Positions 50,059-58,755 of a stretch of 64,000 bases of DNA are shown here, piece by piece. This DNA is from Streptomyces sp. NBC_01717 (GTDB lineage: Bacteria; Actinomycetota; Actinomycetes; Streptomycetales; Streptomycetaceae). The stretch is from the NCBI RefSeq assembly GCF_036248255.1, contig NZ_CP109178.1, positions 620,001 through 684,000 of the forward strand, read 5' to 3'. Every line of letters begins with the position of its first letter. The first letter of the stretch is position 1. A program made the position numbers and the translations under genes. Under the pieces are notes generated by a model, which saw nothing but the letters and a program-made list of their open reading frames with translations, did no database searches and was not told the origin of the DNA.

Positions 50059-51597
50059 ATGGCGTTCTTCGACAATCCCGTGATACCCGGCTTCAGTCCG
50101 GACCCGAGCGTCTGCCGGGCCGGTGACGACTACTACGTGGCGACGTCCAGCTTCGAGTACGTACCCGGCGTACCGCTGTGGCACAGCCGTGACCTGGTGC
50201 ACTGGCGGTTGATCGGGCATGCCTTGGACCGGCCCTCGCAGCTGGGGTTGCCCGACACGGCCCCGGCCTCCACAGGGGTGTACGCGCCCACGCTGCGATA
50301 CCACGACGGCCGGTTCTGGCTGATCACGACCGTGGTCGCCGGGGCGGGCAACGTCCTGGTGACCGCGGACGACCCCGCGGGACCGTGGTCGGATCCGGTG
50401 CCGGTCGACGTACCGGGCATCGACCCCGACCTCGCCTGGGACGAAGAGGGGAACTGCTGGTGCGTGTTCTCGTCGGACGGCATCCGCGGGGTGCGGATCG
50501 AGCCGAAAACAGGCGAACTGCTGGGCGAGCCAGTGGCGATGTGGTCGGGAAGCGGGCTGCAGTATCCCGAGGGCCCGCACCTGTACCGCGTCGGCGACTG
50601 GTGGTACCTGCTGCTGTCGGAAGGCGGAACGGAACGCGGGCACGCCCTGTCGGTCGCCCGGGCCCGCACACTGCCGGGGCCGTTCGAACCGCACCCGGCC
50701 AACCCCGTGCTGTCCCACCGAAGTACCGGCCACCCGGTGCAGAACACCGGCCACGGCGATCTGGTGCAGGCACACGACGGCACATGGTGGATGGTGCTGC
50801 TGGGCACCAGGCCCCGCGGTGACACACCCATGTATCACGGTCTGGGCAGGGAAACATTCCTGGTACCGGTGCGGTGGGAGGACGAGTGGCCGCTGCCCGG
50901 ACCACTGGAGCTGCGCGCGCCGGCTCCGGCGCTGCCGCCGCATCCCTGGCCGGACGAACCGCACCGGGACGACTTCGACTCCACCACACTCGCACCCTGC
51001 TGGGTGTCGCTCAGGCGACACGACACGACCGCCGTTCGCCTCGACGAGCGGCCGGGCCACCTGGTGCTGCACGCTCGCGCGGACAGCCTCGACAAGCCCG
51101 GCGCACTCTTCGTGGGACGGCGCCAGCGCGACCCCGACTGCAGCGCGCGCTCGCTGGTCGAAGTCGCCGAAAGCGGCAGGGGCGGGCTCGCGGTACGGCT
51201 GGACGAGGCACACCACTACCAGGTGGAGACGGGCAACGGCACGGTCCGCGCGGTCGCCAGGATCGGCCCGCTGCGCCACACCATCGCCGAACAGACCGTG
51301 CCGTCCGGTCCCGTGACCCTGCGGATCGACGTCACCACCACGGATGTACTGCCACCCACCGTCACGTTCCGCAGCACGGACCCGGAGCACGCTGTCCCGC
51401 CCGGCCTCCGCGTCGGCGGCCCCGACACCCTCCGTCTGGGGTATGAGACGCCCGGCGGCGACTTCGAGGTCCTCGCCGAACTCGACGGCCGCTACCTCAC
51501 CACCGAGGTTGCCGGGGGCTTCACCGGACGCGTCATCGGCATGTACGCCACACACGGCAGTGCGGCCTTCGACTGGTTCGAGTTGCGGCCCGCCTGA
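50059..51597 (+). CDS. Glycoside hydrolase family 43 enzyme (beta-xylosidase-like)
   Basis: 512 residues, with no signal peptide, so probably cytoplasmic. The GH43 five-bladed propeller is at about residues 1-300: NPVIPGFSPDPSVCRAGDDY (catalytic Asp 15), GIDPDLAWDEEGNCWCVFSS (pKa-modulating Asp 122), and LQYPEGPHLYRVGDWWYLLL (acid Glu 171). The C-terminal beta-sandwich (about 310-512; HYQVETGNGTVRAVARIGPL) is typical of beta-xylosidases and related enzymes. It would cleave xylo-oligosaccharides or arabinosides taken up by the cell. No ABC transporter or LacI regulator adjoins it. GAGGGAAG about 40 bases upstream is too far; CAGGGACGG is closer. Confidence 0.93.
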   Translation: MAFFDNPVIPGFSPDPSVCRAGDDYYVATSSFEYVPGVPLWHSRDLVHWRLIGHALDRPSQLGLPDTAPASTGVYAPTLRYHDGRFWLITTVVAGAGNVLVTADDPAGPWSDPVPVDVPGIDPDLAWDEEGNCWCVFSSDGIRGVRIEPKTGELLGEPVAMWSGSGLQYPEGPHLYRVGDWWYLLLSEGGTERGHALSVARARTLPGPFEPHPANPVLSHRSTGHPVQNTGHGDLVQAHDGTWWMVLLGTRPRGDTPMYHGLGRETFLVPVRWEDEWPLPGPLELRAPAPALPPHPWPDEPHRDDFDSTTLAPCWVSLRRHDTTAVRLDERPGHLVLHARADSLDKPGALFVGRRQRDPDCSARSLVEVAESGRGGLAVRLDEAHHYQVETGNGTVRAVARIGPLRHTIAEQTVPSGPVTLRIDVTTTDVLPPTVTFRSTDPEHAVPPGLRVGGPDTLRLGYETPGGDFEVLAELDGRYLTTEVAGGFTGRVIGMYATHGSAAFDWFELRPA

Positions 51598-51755
51598 CGA
51601 GCGCTCCCCCACCACGGCCCACCCCCGGCCATGGCGGATCGGGCCCCGGTGGGGACCGTCGGGCGATGCCGAGGGCGTGCGAGCCCGACCAGGTGCGCAA
51701 GCAGGGGGCGGCTCGGCCTGGAAGGGTGACGTCAGGCTTCTCACCCCCCGCGCTG

Positions 51756-52358
51756 TCATGGCGGGTCGGGGAAGGTGATGCCGGTCAGCCCCTCGGAGAC
51801 GGTCCACAGGCGTCGGGCGGCGGCCGTGTCACTGGCCGCCTGCGAGCGAGCGGCCAGGGTCGGCGCGCCGCGCCTTTCGAACCTGCCGTCGGGGCCGACG
51901 AAGCTCGCGCCGGGCAGGTCCTGGACGGCGGCGTACAGGGTGTGCAGCGAGCCGGCCCGGCTGTCCTGGGCGATCAGCCGGTTGCCCAGCCGGAGGAAGA
52001 CGCCCCGCAGGGAGCTGGCGTCGTTTCCCTGGAGGTTGGTGCCGGCCCAGCCGGGGTGCGCGGCCAGCGCGCGTACGGGCGAGCCCGCCGCGACGAGCCG
52101 TCGTTGGGGCCCCAGCGTGAAGAGCAGGTTTGTGAGCTTGGACTGGCAGTAGGCGGCCATCGGCGCGTACTCGCCGGTCAGGTCGAGGTTGTCGAAGTGG
52201 ATGCGGGGACTGCCCGGGGTCTTGTGAGCGGTGGACGAGAGGGTCACCACGCGGTCGGTGATGTGTGGCAGCGACAGGTTGGTCAGGGCGAAGTGGCCCA
52301 GGTGGTTGGTGCCCAACTGCATCACGAAGCCGTCCTTGGTGCGGGCCTCGCGGCGAGG
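51756..52358 (-). pseudogene. SDR oxidoreductase, N-terminus deleted
   Basis: The reverse strand reads RREARTKDGFVMQLGTNHLG then HFALTNLSLPHITDRVVTLS, AAYCQSKLTNLLFTLGPQRR and ALAAHPGWAGTNLQGNDASS. It is the middle and C-terminal parts of a retinol dehydrogenase-like SDR with the catalytic YxxxK (YCQSK). The glycine-rich cofactor motif and NNAG, about 80 residues, are missing. The break near 52358 adjoins a broken TetR gene running the other way. The stop codon at 51756-51758 is normal. Confidence 0.85.
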
Positions 52359-52364
52359 TGCGAA

Positions 52365-52515
52365 ACGGGTGCTGGAACGTGTTGCTCTTCCGGTCTTCGC
52401 GGCGTTGCACGGCTATGCCGGCCTGACCGTGAGCGGCATGCTGCCACCAGAAGTCGCCGAGCACGGACTGGACGACGTGATCGCGTCCATCGTGCGTGGC
52501 TGTCTGCCTGAGTAG
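52365..52515 (+). pseudogene. TetR family regulator, only the C-terminus remains
   Basis: The + strand reads RVLERVALPVFAALHGYAGL then TVSGMLPPEVAEHGLDDVIA and SIVRGCLPE to a stop at 52515. This is the end of a TetR regulator of the kind paired with SDRs. The DNA-binding domain and about 130 residues are missing. It faces away from the SDR remnant, as in a normal divergent pair, and the junction at about 52358-52365 removed the start regions of both. Confidence 0.75.
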
Positions 52516-52773
52516 AGCCCGGAGCAGAGCGAGCGGGCCGGCCCTCGCACGCCGCCTGAAGGTCTGGTGCGCACTCCCGCGCGGCGGTCGGTCCTTCGAC
52601 ATCGGCCCACCAACCCGTTCTTCCAGTCCGGCCCGACCCGACGACGCCAGTCACCAGCCGGGCTGGACAGCGACATTGGGAATCAGTAGTGGACAGCGAT
52701 TGACTCACACGGCGCGCCGGACTCGCTATACGATCAACTGTCGACGGTGAACTGCGTTGCCGGGGAGGCGCGG

Positions 52774-53220
52774 GTGTACGAGCTGGTGCTCCGAGTAGAT
52801 GCCGGACCCTCGGCGTCCGATGAGCAGGTGGAGCGCCAAGTGCGCAGCCTGTACCGGGACTTGCGAACGCTTGGCCTGTTCCACGTGGAGCGCAAGGAGG
52901 CTCCTGCACCGGCCGGCTCGATGGCCTCCGCGGGGTACGAGATCGGCGCCCTCGTCGTCAGCGGTGCCTTCTCAACGGCGGCGCTGAAGGCCATGAGCAA
53001 CGTACTGGTGGCCTACATCCAGCGCTCGAAGGGCCGTTCCGTGGAATGGGAGTTCGACGGCAACAGGGGCGCGTTCCAGGCGCTGTCCGCGAAGGACCAG
53101 AACAAGTTGGTCGAGGTCGTGGCCGCGCGGATCGCCGCAGGGGTCGGCACGGACGGCGGCAGCGGGGAGCCGGGAGGAAGTGATGGCGGGACGCCGGATC
53201 GCGCTGCTGGTCGCGACTAA
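52774..53220 (+). CDS. EACC1-like effector-associated constant component
   Basis: 148 residues: YELVLRVDAGPSASDEQVER, then QVRSLYRDLRTLGLFHVERK, ASAGYEIGALVVSGAFSTAA, and LKAMSNVLVAYIQRSKGRSV followed by EWEFDGNRGAFQALSAKDQN. The pattern of a beta strand, a helix, a hydrophobic stretch, a basic R-K-R helix end and a beta strand resembles EACC1, the small constant component encoded next to effectors such as caspases in actinomycete conflict systems. Start: GTG 52774 has GGAGG five bases upstream; GTG 52747 is less likely. The Gly/Ser tail overlaps the caspase gene by 38 bases. EACC1 assignment is from pattern and context. Confidence 0.75.
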   Translation: MYELVLRVDAGPSASDEQVERQVRSLYRDLRTLGLFHVERKEAPAPAGSMASAGYEIGALVVSGAFSTAALKAMSNVLVAYIQRSKGRSVEWEFDGNRGAFQALSAKDQNKLVEVVAARIAAGVGTDGGSGEPGGSDGGTPDRAAGRD

Positions 53221-56200
53221 CGGATACGCCGACCCGGGCCTCAGCCAGCTCCGTGCACCGGCGCGCGGCGCCGACGAACTGGAAGCCCTGCTGAAGGACG
53301 AGGCGGTGGGCCGCTTCGACTTCGTCCGTACGCTCACCAACCGGACCAAGGGGGAGATCGAGGGGGAGATCGAGGCGCTGCTCAGCAATCGCGCGCCCGA
53401 CGACCTGGTCCTGCTCTATTTCGCGTGTCACGGCGTCAGAAACGACGCCGATCTGCTGTTCTTCGCGACCACGGCCACGGACCTGAGCCGTCCACACACC
53501 ACCGCCGTCCGTGCGGACCTCATCCACCAACTCCTGGACGCGTGCGAGGCCCGCACCAAGATCGTGCTCCTCGACTGCTGCTACAGCGGCCTGTTCCACC
53601 GGGGCACCCCCATGTCTCCCGCACCGGTCGACGTGGAGGCGGCCCTGGTCGGCCGCGGTACCTTCGTGATCACCGCGTCCACCGCGCTCGAGTACGCCTA
53701 CGAGGGCGGCCAGTTGACCCAGGAAAACGCCCGGCCCGGGTCACGCTTCACCGCCGCGGTCAACGAGGGGCTCAGCACCGGACTGGCCGATCTGAACCGT
53801 GACGGTGTCATCACACCGGATGAGCTGTACACGTATGTGCATGACGCCGTCCTCAATCAGAGCGGCCCGCAACAGACGCCTACCAAGTCCGGCCAGTGCG
53901 AGGGGCATGTCGCCCTCGCGTACGCGGTCCACACCGATCCGTCCACCGGCTTGTCCTTGCAGGGGACACGGTCGGACGAGCTGGTACTGGGGACACTGCT
54001 CCCGCCCCCGGTCGACACCCCGGACCGGGGCTTCATCTGCGACTCGTGGGAGGGCGCGTCCCGGCTCCTGGTGCCGATCGGCCGGACGGCGGCCGGCTCC
54101 GGTGGCGAGCTCATGTGCCTTGACCTCTCCAGCCGGGACGGAAACGCAGCGGTCGTCGGCAGGCTGGGCAGCGGCAAGACGACGCTGCTGCGTGTCCTCG
54201 CGATGTCGCTGGCGCTGAGCCACACACCGCATGAGGCGGAGTTCTATCTCCTGGAGGGAGCCGTCAACCGGCTCGGTGTGCTGCGGGCGATGCCGCATGT
54301 GAAGATGGTCGCCGCCGCACACGAGCACGAGGCCGTCGCGGAGGTCCTCACAGCGTTGAAGGACGCCGTCGCCGCCCGACGGGCTCTGTTCCGGGACCTG
54401 GACATCGACTCCATCGAGGAGTTCCGTGAGTTGCGGGCAGCGGGAAGGCTGCCGCACGACCACAGCAGCGACGTCTTCCTCGTGATCGACGGCTGGCTCG
54501 ACTTCGATTATGAGATACCCGAGTTCGCCAAAGAGGTTCACCGGCTCGCCAACACCGGCCTCAACTACGGAGTTCACCTCCTCGTCTCCGCCCGGCGGTG
54601 GAGCGACTTCGGCAAGAGTCTGCTCGGCCTGCTCGGCACCCGTGTCGAACTCGCCCTGGAGGACCCGTCGGAGTCCCAGATCGACGCGGCTCTCTCCGCG
54701 AGGCTCGGGATCGGCTGGGCCCTGTCGCGCCGTCGGCGCTTCCGCGCGGCCGTGCCCCACCTGGAGGAGGTCAACAGTTCCGTGGAGGCCCGGCGGGCTC
54801 TGGCCGAGACGACCCAGCGGATGCGGGAACGCTGGCTCGGCGTGCAGCCTGACTCGACACCCCCGCCCCGCACCGACATTCCGTTCACGAAACTGCTCGC
54901 CATCGGCGACGCCGAGCAGTTCGACGTGGCCCGCACCTGGCGGCAGCGCCCACCGCAGGAGCGACTGCGGGTGCCGATCGGGGTCGACGGGGCCGGCCGA
55001 CCCGTTGTGCTCGACCTCAAGGAGGCCGCTCACGGCGGGATGGGGCCACACGGCCTGTGCATCGGCGCCACCGGCTCCGGCAAGTCGGAACTGCTGCGCA
55101 CGCTGGTCCTCGGCCTCGCCGTCACGCACTCGTCGGAGACGCTCAATTTCGTCCTGGCCGACTTCAAGGGCGGTGCCACCTTCGCCGGCATGTCAGACCT
55201 GCCGCACGTCTCGGCAGTCATCACCAACCTCGCCGACGATCTGACCCTCCTGGACCGCATGAGAGACACGATCGGCGGCGAGCTCGTCCGCCGCCAGGAA
55301 CTGCTGCGGATGGGGGGCAATTATCCCAACGTCGCCCAGTACGAGAAGGCGCGCACGGCGGGCGCCCCGATCGCCCCCCTTCCCACGCTTCTCATCGTGA
55401 TCGACGAGTTCTCCGAACTCCTCACCGCCCGGCCGGATTTCATCGAGATCCTGGTCCAGATCGGCCGTATCGGCCGTTCGCTCGGTGTGCACCTGCTGCT
55501 GGCCTCACAGCGCCTGGAGGAGGGCAAGCTGCGCGGCCTGGACACATACCTCTCGTACCGGATCGGCCTGCGGACCTTCTCCGCCAGCGAGTCCCGGAGG
55601 GCCATCGGCGTCCCGGATGCCTATCACCTGCCGCCGGTCCCGGGCTCCGGCTATCTCAAGTACGACACCGACGAGATGACCCGCTTCCGGGCCGCGTACG
55701 TCTCGGCCCCCTATGCGCCGGGAGGGCCTCCGTCCACCGCGGACGACGACGTCCTCGCCGACAGTCTGCTGGACGTGCTGGTCGGACGGATCACGGGCCA
55801 GGGGCCACCCGCGCACCAGGTCTGGCTGCCTCCGTTGGACGTGCCGGCCACCCTCGACGAGCTGCTGCCGGAACTGGCCGCCACGCCGGAGCGCGGACTG
55901 CACCCTCCGGCGTACGACGGGCTCGGCGGGCTCCGGGTACCGGCCGGGCTCGTAGACCGTCCCGACCAGCAACGCCGCGATCTGATGTACCTCGACTTCT
56001 CGGGTGCGGCCGGGCACGGCCTGGTAGTCGGCGCACCCCAGACGGGCAAGTCGACGCTGCTTCGTACCGTCGTCTGCGCGCTCGCCCTCACCCACACCCC
56101 GTCCGAAGTCCAGTGCTACTGCCTGGACTTCGGCGGTGGGAGCATGCAGCAGCTGCAGAACCTGCCGCATGTGGGGGGTGTGAGCTCGCGACTCGACCCG

Positions 56201-57514
56201 GAGTACGTACGACGTACAGTCGCAGAGGTCGCCGGCGTACTCTCCTCCCGGGAGGAGTTCTTCCAGGTCCACGGGATTGACTCCATGGCCGCGTACCGGA
56301 GGGGGCGCTCGGCCGGAAAGTGGCCGGACCAACAGTGGGGCGACGTCTTCCTGGTCATCGACGGCTGGTCGACCTTCAAGCACGATTACGAGTACGAGCA
56401 GTTGGAAGAGGCCGTAGCCGACCTCGCGGCACGCGGCCTCGCTTACGGCGTGCACCTGCTGCTCGCAGCCAACCGCTACGCCGACGTCCGCCCAGCGCTG
56501 CGGGACTACTTCGGCACCCAGGTGGAGCTGCGTCTCAGCGACCCGATGGACTCGCAGTTCGCACGAAGGGCGGCCGCGGATGTCCCGGTCGGCGCCCCGG
56601 GCCGTGGTCTGACCCACGACAAGTTCCATTTCTTGGCCGCCGTGCCGCGGGTCGGCGGCGGTGCGAGCACCACGACCGGACTGACAGAGGCCACAGCGGA
56701 CCTCGTCGAGGCCATCCGGTCCCAGTGGACGGAGGCCGGCGCCCCGCCCGTGCGTGTCCTGCCCACGCAGGTGCCCGCGGAAGCGCTCCCGTCGGACTTC
56801 GGCCGCTCCAAAGGGGAACTCGCCCTGGGCGTCGACGAGAAGCAGCTGCTCACCTTCGGCGTCGACTTCGATACCGACCCCTATCTGGTCGTCTTCGGGG
56901 AGAACGAGTCCGGAAAGACGTCGCTGCTGCGGCTGCTCGCCCAGCGGATCAGTAAGCGGTACACGCCTCAGGAAGCACAACTGGTCGTTGTCGACTACCG
57001 GCGTTCGCTGATGGGCGAGCTGCCCTCGGAGTACGTGACGAAGTACGTCCGCAACGGCGTGGACCTTCAGTCCTACATCGAAGGCCTGGTCGGCTTCCTG
57101 GAGAAGCGAATGCCCCCGCCGGACGTCACTGCGGAGCAGCTGCGTCACCGGAGCTGGTACACGGGACCCGACGTCTTCCTCCTCGTGGACGACTACGACC
57201 TCGTTGCGACCACCTCGAGCAACCCCCTCCACCCGCTCCTGGACTACCTGCCGTTCGCGCGGGACATCGGGCTGCGCATTGTGCTGTGCCGGAATTCGGC
57301 GGGGGCCGGGCGGTCGATGTATGAACCGGTCATGCAGTACCTGCGGGAGCAGGGGGCGCACGGGCTCACGCTCTCGGGCGACAAGTCCGAGGGGGCGCTG
57401 ATCGGTTCGGTGACTCCGTCTCGCCTGCCACCCGGCCGCGCGATGCTCACCGGCCGGCGTATCAGGCCGCTTCAGGTCCAGCTGGCCTACCAGCCTCCCC
57501 ACGCCGACCTATAA
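53183..57514 (+). CDS. Caspase-EccC fusion: caspase-like peptidase with four FtsK/SpoIIIE ATPase domains
   Basis: 1443 residues. Residues 1-235 are a caspase-like domain: RIALLVATNGYADPGLSQLR, catalytic His 83 in YFACHGVRN and Cys 133 in LLDCCYSG, then TFVITASTALEYAYEGGQLT. Four P-loop ATPase domains follow, at about 326 (GRLGSGKT), 628 (GATGSGKS), 950 (GAPQTGKS) and 1239 (GENESGKT). The last three match ATPase domains 1-3 of type VII secretion EccC in order (LLIVIDEFSELL, DVFLVIDGWSTF, DVFLLVDDYDLV). The first resembles domain 2 (DVFLVIDGWLDF). The EccC membrane segments are absent, so the protein should be soluble. No WXG100 or other Ecc genes are near. The ATG at 53183 follows GGGAGGAAG and overlaps the EACC1-like gene. 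The ATPase likely gates the caspase. Confidence 0.92.
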   Translation: MAGRRIALLVATNGYADPGLSQLRAPARGADELEALLKDEAVGRFDFVRTLTNRTKGEIEGEIEALLSNRAPDDLVLLYFACHGVRNDADLLFFATTATDLSRPHTTAVRADLIHQLLDACEARTKIVLLDCCYSGLFHRGTPMSPAPVDVEAALVGRGTFVITASTALEYAYEGGQLTQENARPGSRFTAAVNEGLSTGLADLNRDGVITPDELYTYVHDAVLNQSGPQQTPTKSGQCEGHVALAYAVHTDPSTGLSLQGTRSDELVLGTLLPPPVDTPDRGFICDSWEGASRLLVPIGRTAAGSGGELMCLDLSSRDGNAAVVGRLGSGKTTLLRVLAMSLALSHTPHEAEFYLLEGAVNRLGVLRAMPHVKMVAAAHEHEAVAEVLTALKDAVAARRALFRDLDIDSIEEFRELRAAGRLPHDHSSDVFLVIDGWLDFDYEIPEFAKEVHRLANTGLNYGVHLLVSARRWSDFGKSLLGLLGTRVELALEDPSESQIDAALSARLGIGWALSRRRRFRAAVPHLEEVNSSVEARRALAETTQRMRERWLGVQPDSTPPPRTDIPFTKLLAIGDAEQFDVARTWRQRPPQERLRVPIGVDGAGRPVVLDLKEAAHGGMGPHGLCIGATGSGKSELLRTLVLGLAVTHSSETLNFVLADFKGGATFAGMSDLPHVSAVITNLADDLTLLDRMRDTIGGELVRRQELLRMGGNYPNVAQYEKARTAGAPIAPLPTLLIVIDEFSELLTARPDFIEILVQIGRIGRSLGVHLLLASQRLEEGKLRGLDTYLSYRIGLRTFSASESRRAIGVPDAYHLPPVPGSGYLKYDTDEMTRFRAAYVSAPYAPGGPPSTADDDVLADSLLDVLVGRITGQGPPAHQVWLPPLDVPATLDELLPELAATPERGLHPPAYDGLGGLRVPAGLVDRPDQQRRDLMYLDFSGAAGHGLVVGAPQTGKSTLLRTVVCALALTHTPSEVQCYCLDFGGGSMQQLQNLPHVGGVSSRLDPEYVRRTVAEVAGVLSSREEFFQVHGIDSMAAYRRGRSAGKWPDQQWGDVFLVIDGWSTFKHDYEYEQLEEAVADLAARGLAYGVHLLLAANRYADVRPALRDYFGTQVELRLSDPMDSQFARRAAADVPVGAPGRGLTHDKFHFLAAVPRVGGGASTTTGLTEATADLVEAIRSQWTEAGAPPVRVLPTQVPAEALPSDFGRSKGELALGVDEKQLLTFGVDFDTDPYLVVFGENESGKTSLLRLLAQRISKRYTPQEAQLVVVDYRRSLMGELPSEYVTKYVRNGVDLQSYIEGLVGFLEKRMPPPDVTAEQLRHRSWYTGPDVFLLVDDYDLVATTSSNPLHPLLDYLPFARDIGLRIVLCRNSAGAGRSMYEPVMQYLREQGAHGLTLSGDKSEGALIGSVTPSRLPPGRAMLTGRRIRPLQVQLAYQPPHADL

Positions 57515-57865
57515 CGGAGTGCAGGGCGCATTCCTCCATTGCCATAGATCACCGACGAGTTCGCCAAGACGGCGGTGTCAAAGGCGTAAACCGCGATGAG
57601 CCGCGCCCCGTTACGGCTCGCCCGCCACCCCACGGTGGTGAGCAGCGCCTGGGCGTCGCCCACGGACGCCACCACGTCCAGGTCGCGCAGCAGCTCGCCG
57701 GACGCAGGCATTGACGGACTGAATCCATGACCGCACGGGACGGGACACGCCGTCGCCCGGCGGAATACGGAGATCACTTCGCGTGGTTTGGTACGACGGA
57801 TGTCAAACTTCAGTGCAGTCGACGGGCGTCACGCTTCGGTCGACCTTACGGCAGGAGATGGGCCC
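57515..57865. other. Intergenic region before the LLM oxidoreductase
   Basis: About 350 bases. A - strand frame (57487-57777, with LLRDLDVVASVGDAQALLTT) has no family I recognise and overlaps the end of the caspase-EccC gene. I treat it as unassigned. GCAGGAGATG at 57851-57860 is the ribosome binding site of the next gene. Confidence 0.4.
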
Positions 57866-58750
57866 ATGGGGTTCAGCGGCAACAGCACGCAGGCGCAGGC
57901 AATCGGCCGGTACGGCCTGTGGAACACCGGGCTGCGCGATCCGGATCCCTCCGGCGCAACCGAACGTGCCGAAACTGCGGCGGAATTGGAGGAGCTCGGC
58001 TACGGCGCCCTCTGGCTCGGCGGCAGCAGCGGCGTGGAGCACGCGGCCCCGCTGATCGCAGCAACCCGGTCGATCACCGTTGCAACGGGCATCCTCAGCA
58101 TCTGGCAGCACGAACCGCAGGACACCGCCGAACGGTGGGCCGCCCTCGAGGCCGCCCACCCCGGACGCTTCCTGCTGGGGCTGGGCGTCAGCCACGCGAA
58201 GCTCGCCGAACAGTACAAGCGCCCGTACGCAGCCATGACCGGCTATCTCGACGCACTCGACGCCGCGGGGGTCCCGGCCGGCCGCCGGGTGCTGGCCGCG
58301 CTCGGCCCCAGAATGCTGGAGCTCTCCCGCGACCGCGCCGCGGGCGCTCACCCCTACCTGGTCACCCCCGAGCACACGGCTCAGGCACGAGAGACACTCG
58401 GCGAGGGGCCCTTGCTGGCCCCCGAGTTCACCGTGATCCTGGAAGCCGACCCGGATCGCGCGCGGGCTGCCGCCCGCGGGTTGCTGGCCTTCTACCTGGA
58501 GCTCCCCAACTACACCAACAGCTGGCTCCGGCTCGGCTTCACCGAGGACGACCTGGCCAACGGTGGCAGCGACCGACTGGTCGACGCCCTGTTCGGCTGG
58601 GGCGACGAGCAGCGGGTACGCGAACGAATCGACGCCTTCCTCGACGCCGGCGCCGACCACGTCGCTGTACAAGTGCTGTCCACGGTTGAGGATCGCGCCG
58701 GTCTGCCCCGGGAGGAGTGGCGGCGGCTGGCGGCGGCACTGGACCTCTGA
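57866..58750 (+). CDS. LLM class F420-dependent oxidoreductase
   Basis: 294 residues with a TIM-barrel core. SGATERAETAAELEELGYGA then LWLGGSSGVEHAAPLIAATR and SITVATGILSIWQHEPQDTA are the luciferase-like monooxygenase patterns, with GRFLLGLGVSHAKLAEQYKR later. The family in actinomycetes uses F420 as hydride carrier. It resembles the F420-dependent oxidoreductases named MSMEG_4141-type. The ATG at 57866 follows AGGAG with about 8-base spacing. It ends 5 bases from the convergent MFS gene. Confidence 0.9.
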   Translation: MGFSGNSTQAQAIGRYGLWNTGLRDPDPSGATERAETAAELEELGYGALWLGGSSGVEHAAPLIAATRSITVATGILSIWQHEPQDTAERWAALEAAHPGRFLLGLGVSHAKLAEQYKRPYAAMTGYLDALDAAGVPAGRRVLAALGPRMLELSRDRAAGAHPYLVTPEHTAQARETLGEGPLLAPEFTVILEADPDRARAAARGLLAFYLELPNYTNSWLRLGFTEDDLANGGSDRLVDALFGWGDEQRVRERIDAFLDAGADHVAVQVLSTVEDRAGLPREEWRRLAAALDL

Positions 58751-58755
58751 AGTGC

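Noticed and set aside
53183..57514. Calling the locus a standard type VII secretion system
   Set aside because: No WXG100, EccB, EccD, EccE or mycosin genes occur nearby, and the EccC membrane segments are missing.
57487..57777. Possible gene on the - strand after the caspase-EccC gene
   Set aside because: No family, no ribosome binding site, and it overlaps the end of a certain gene.
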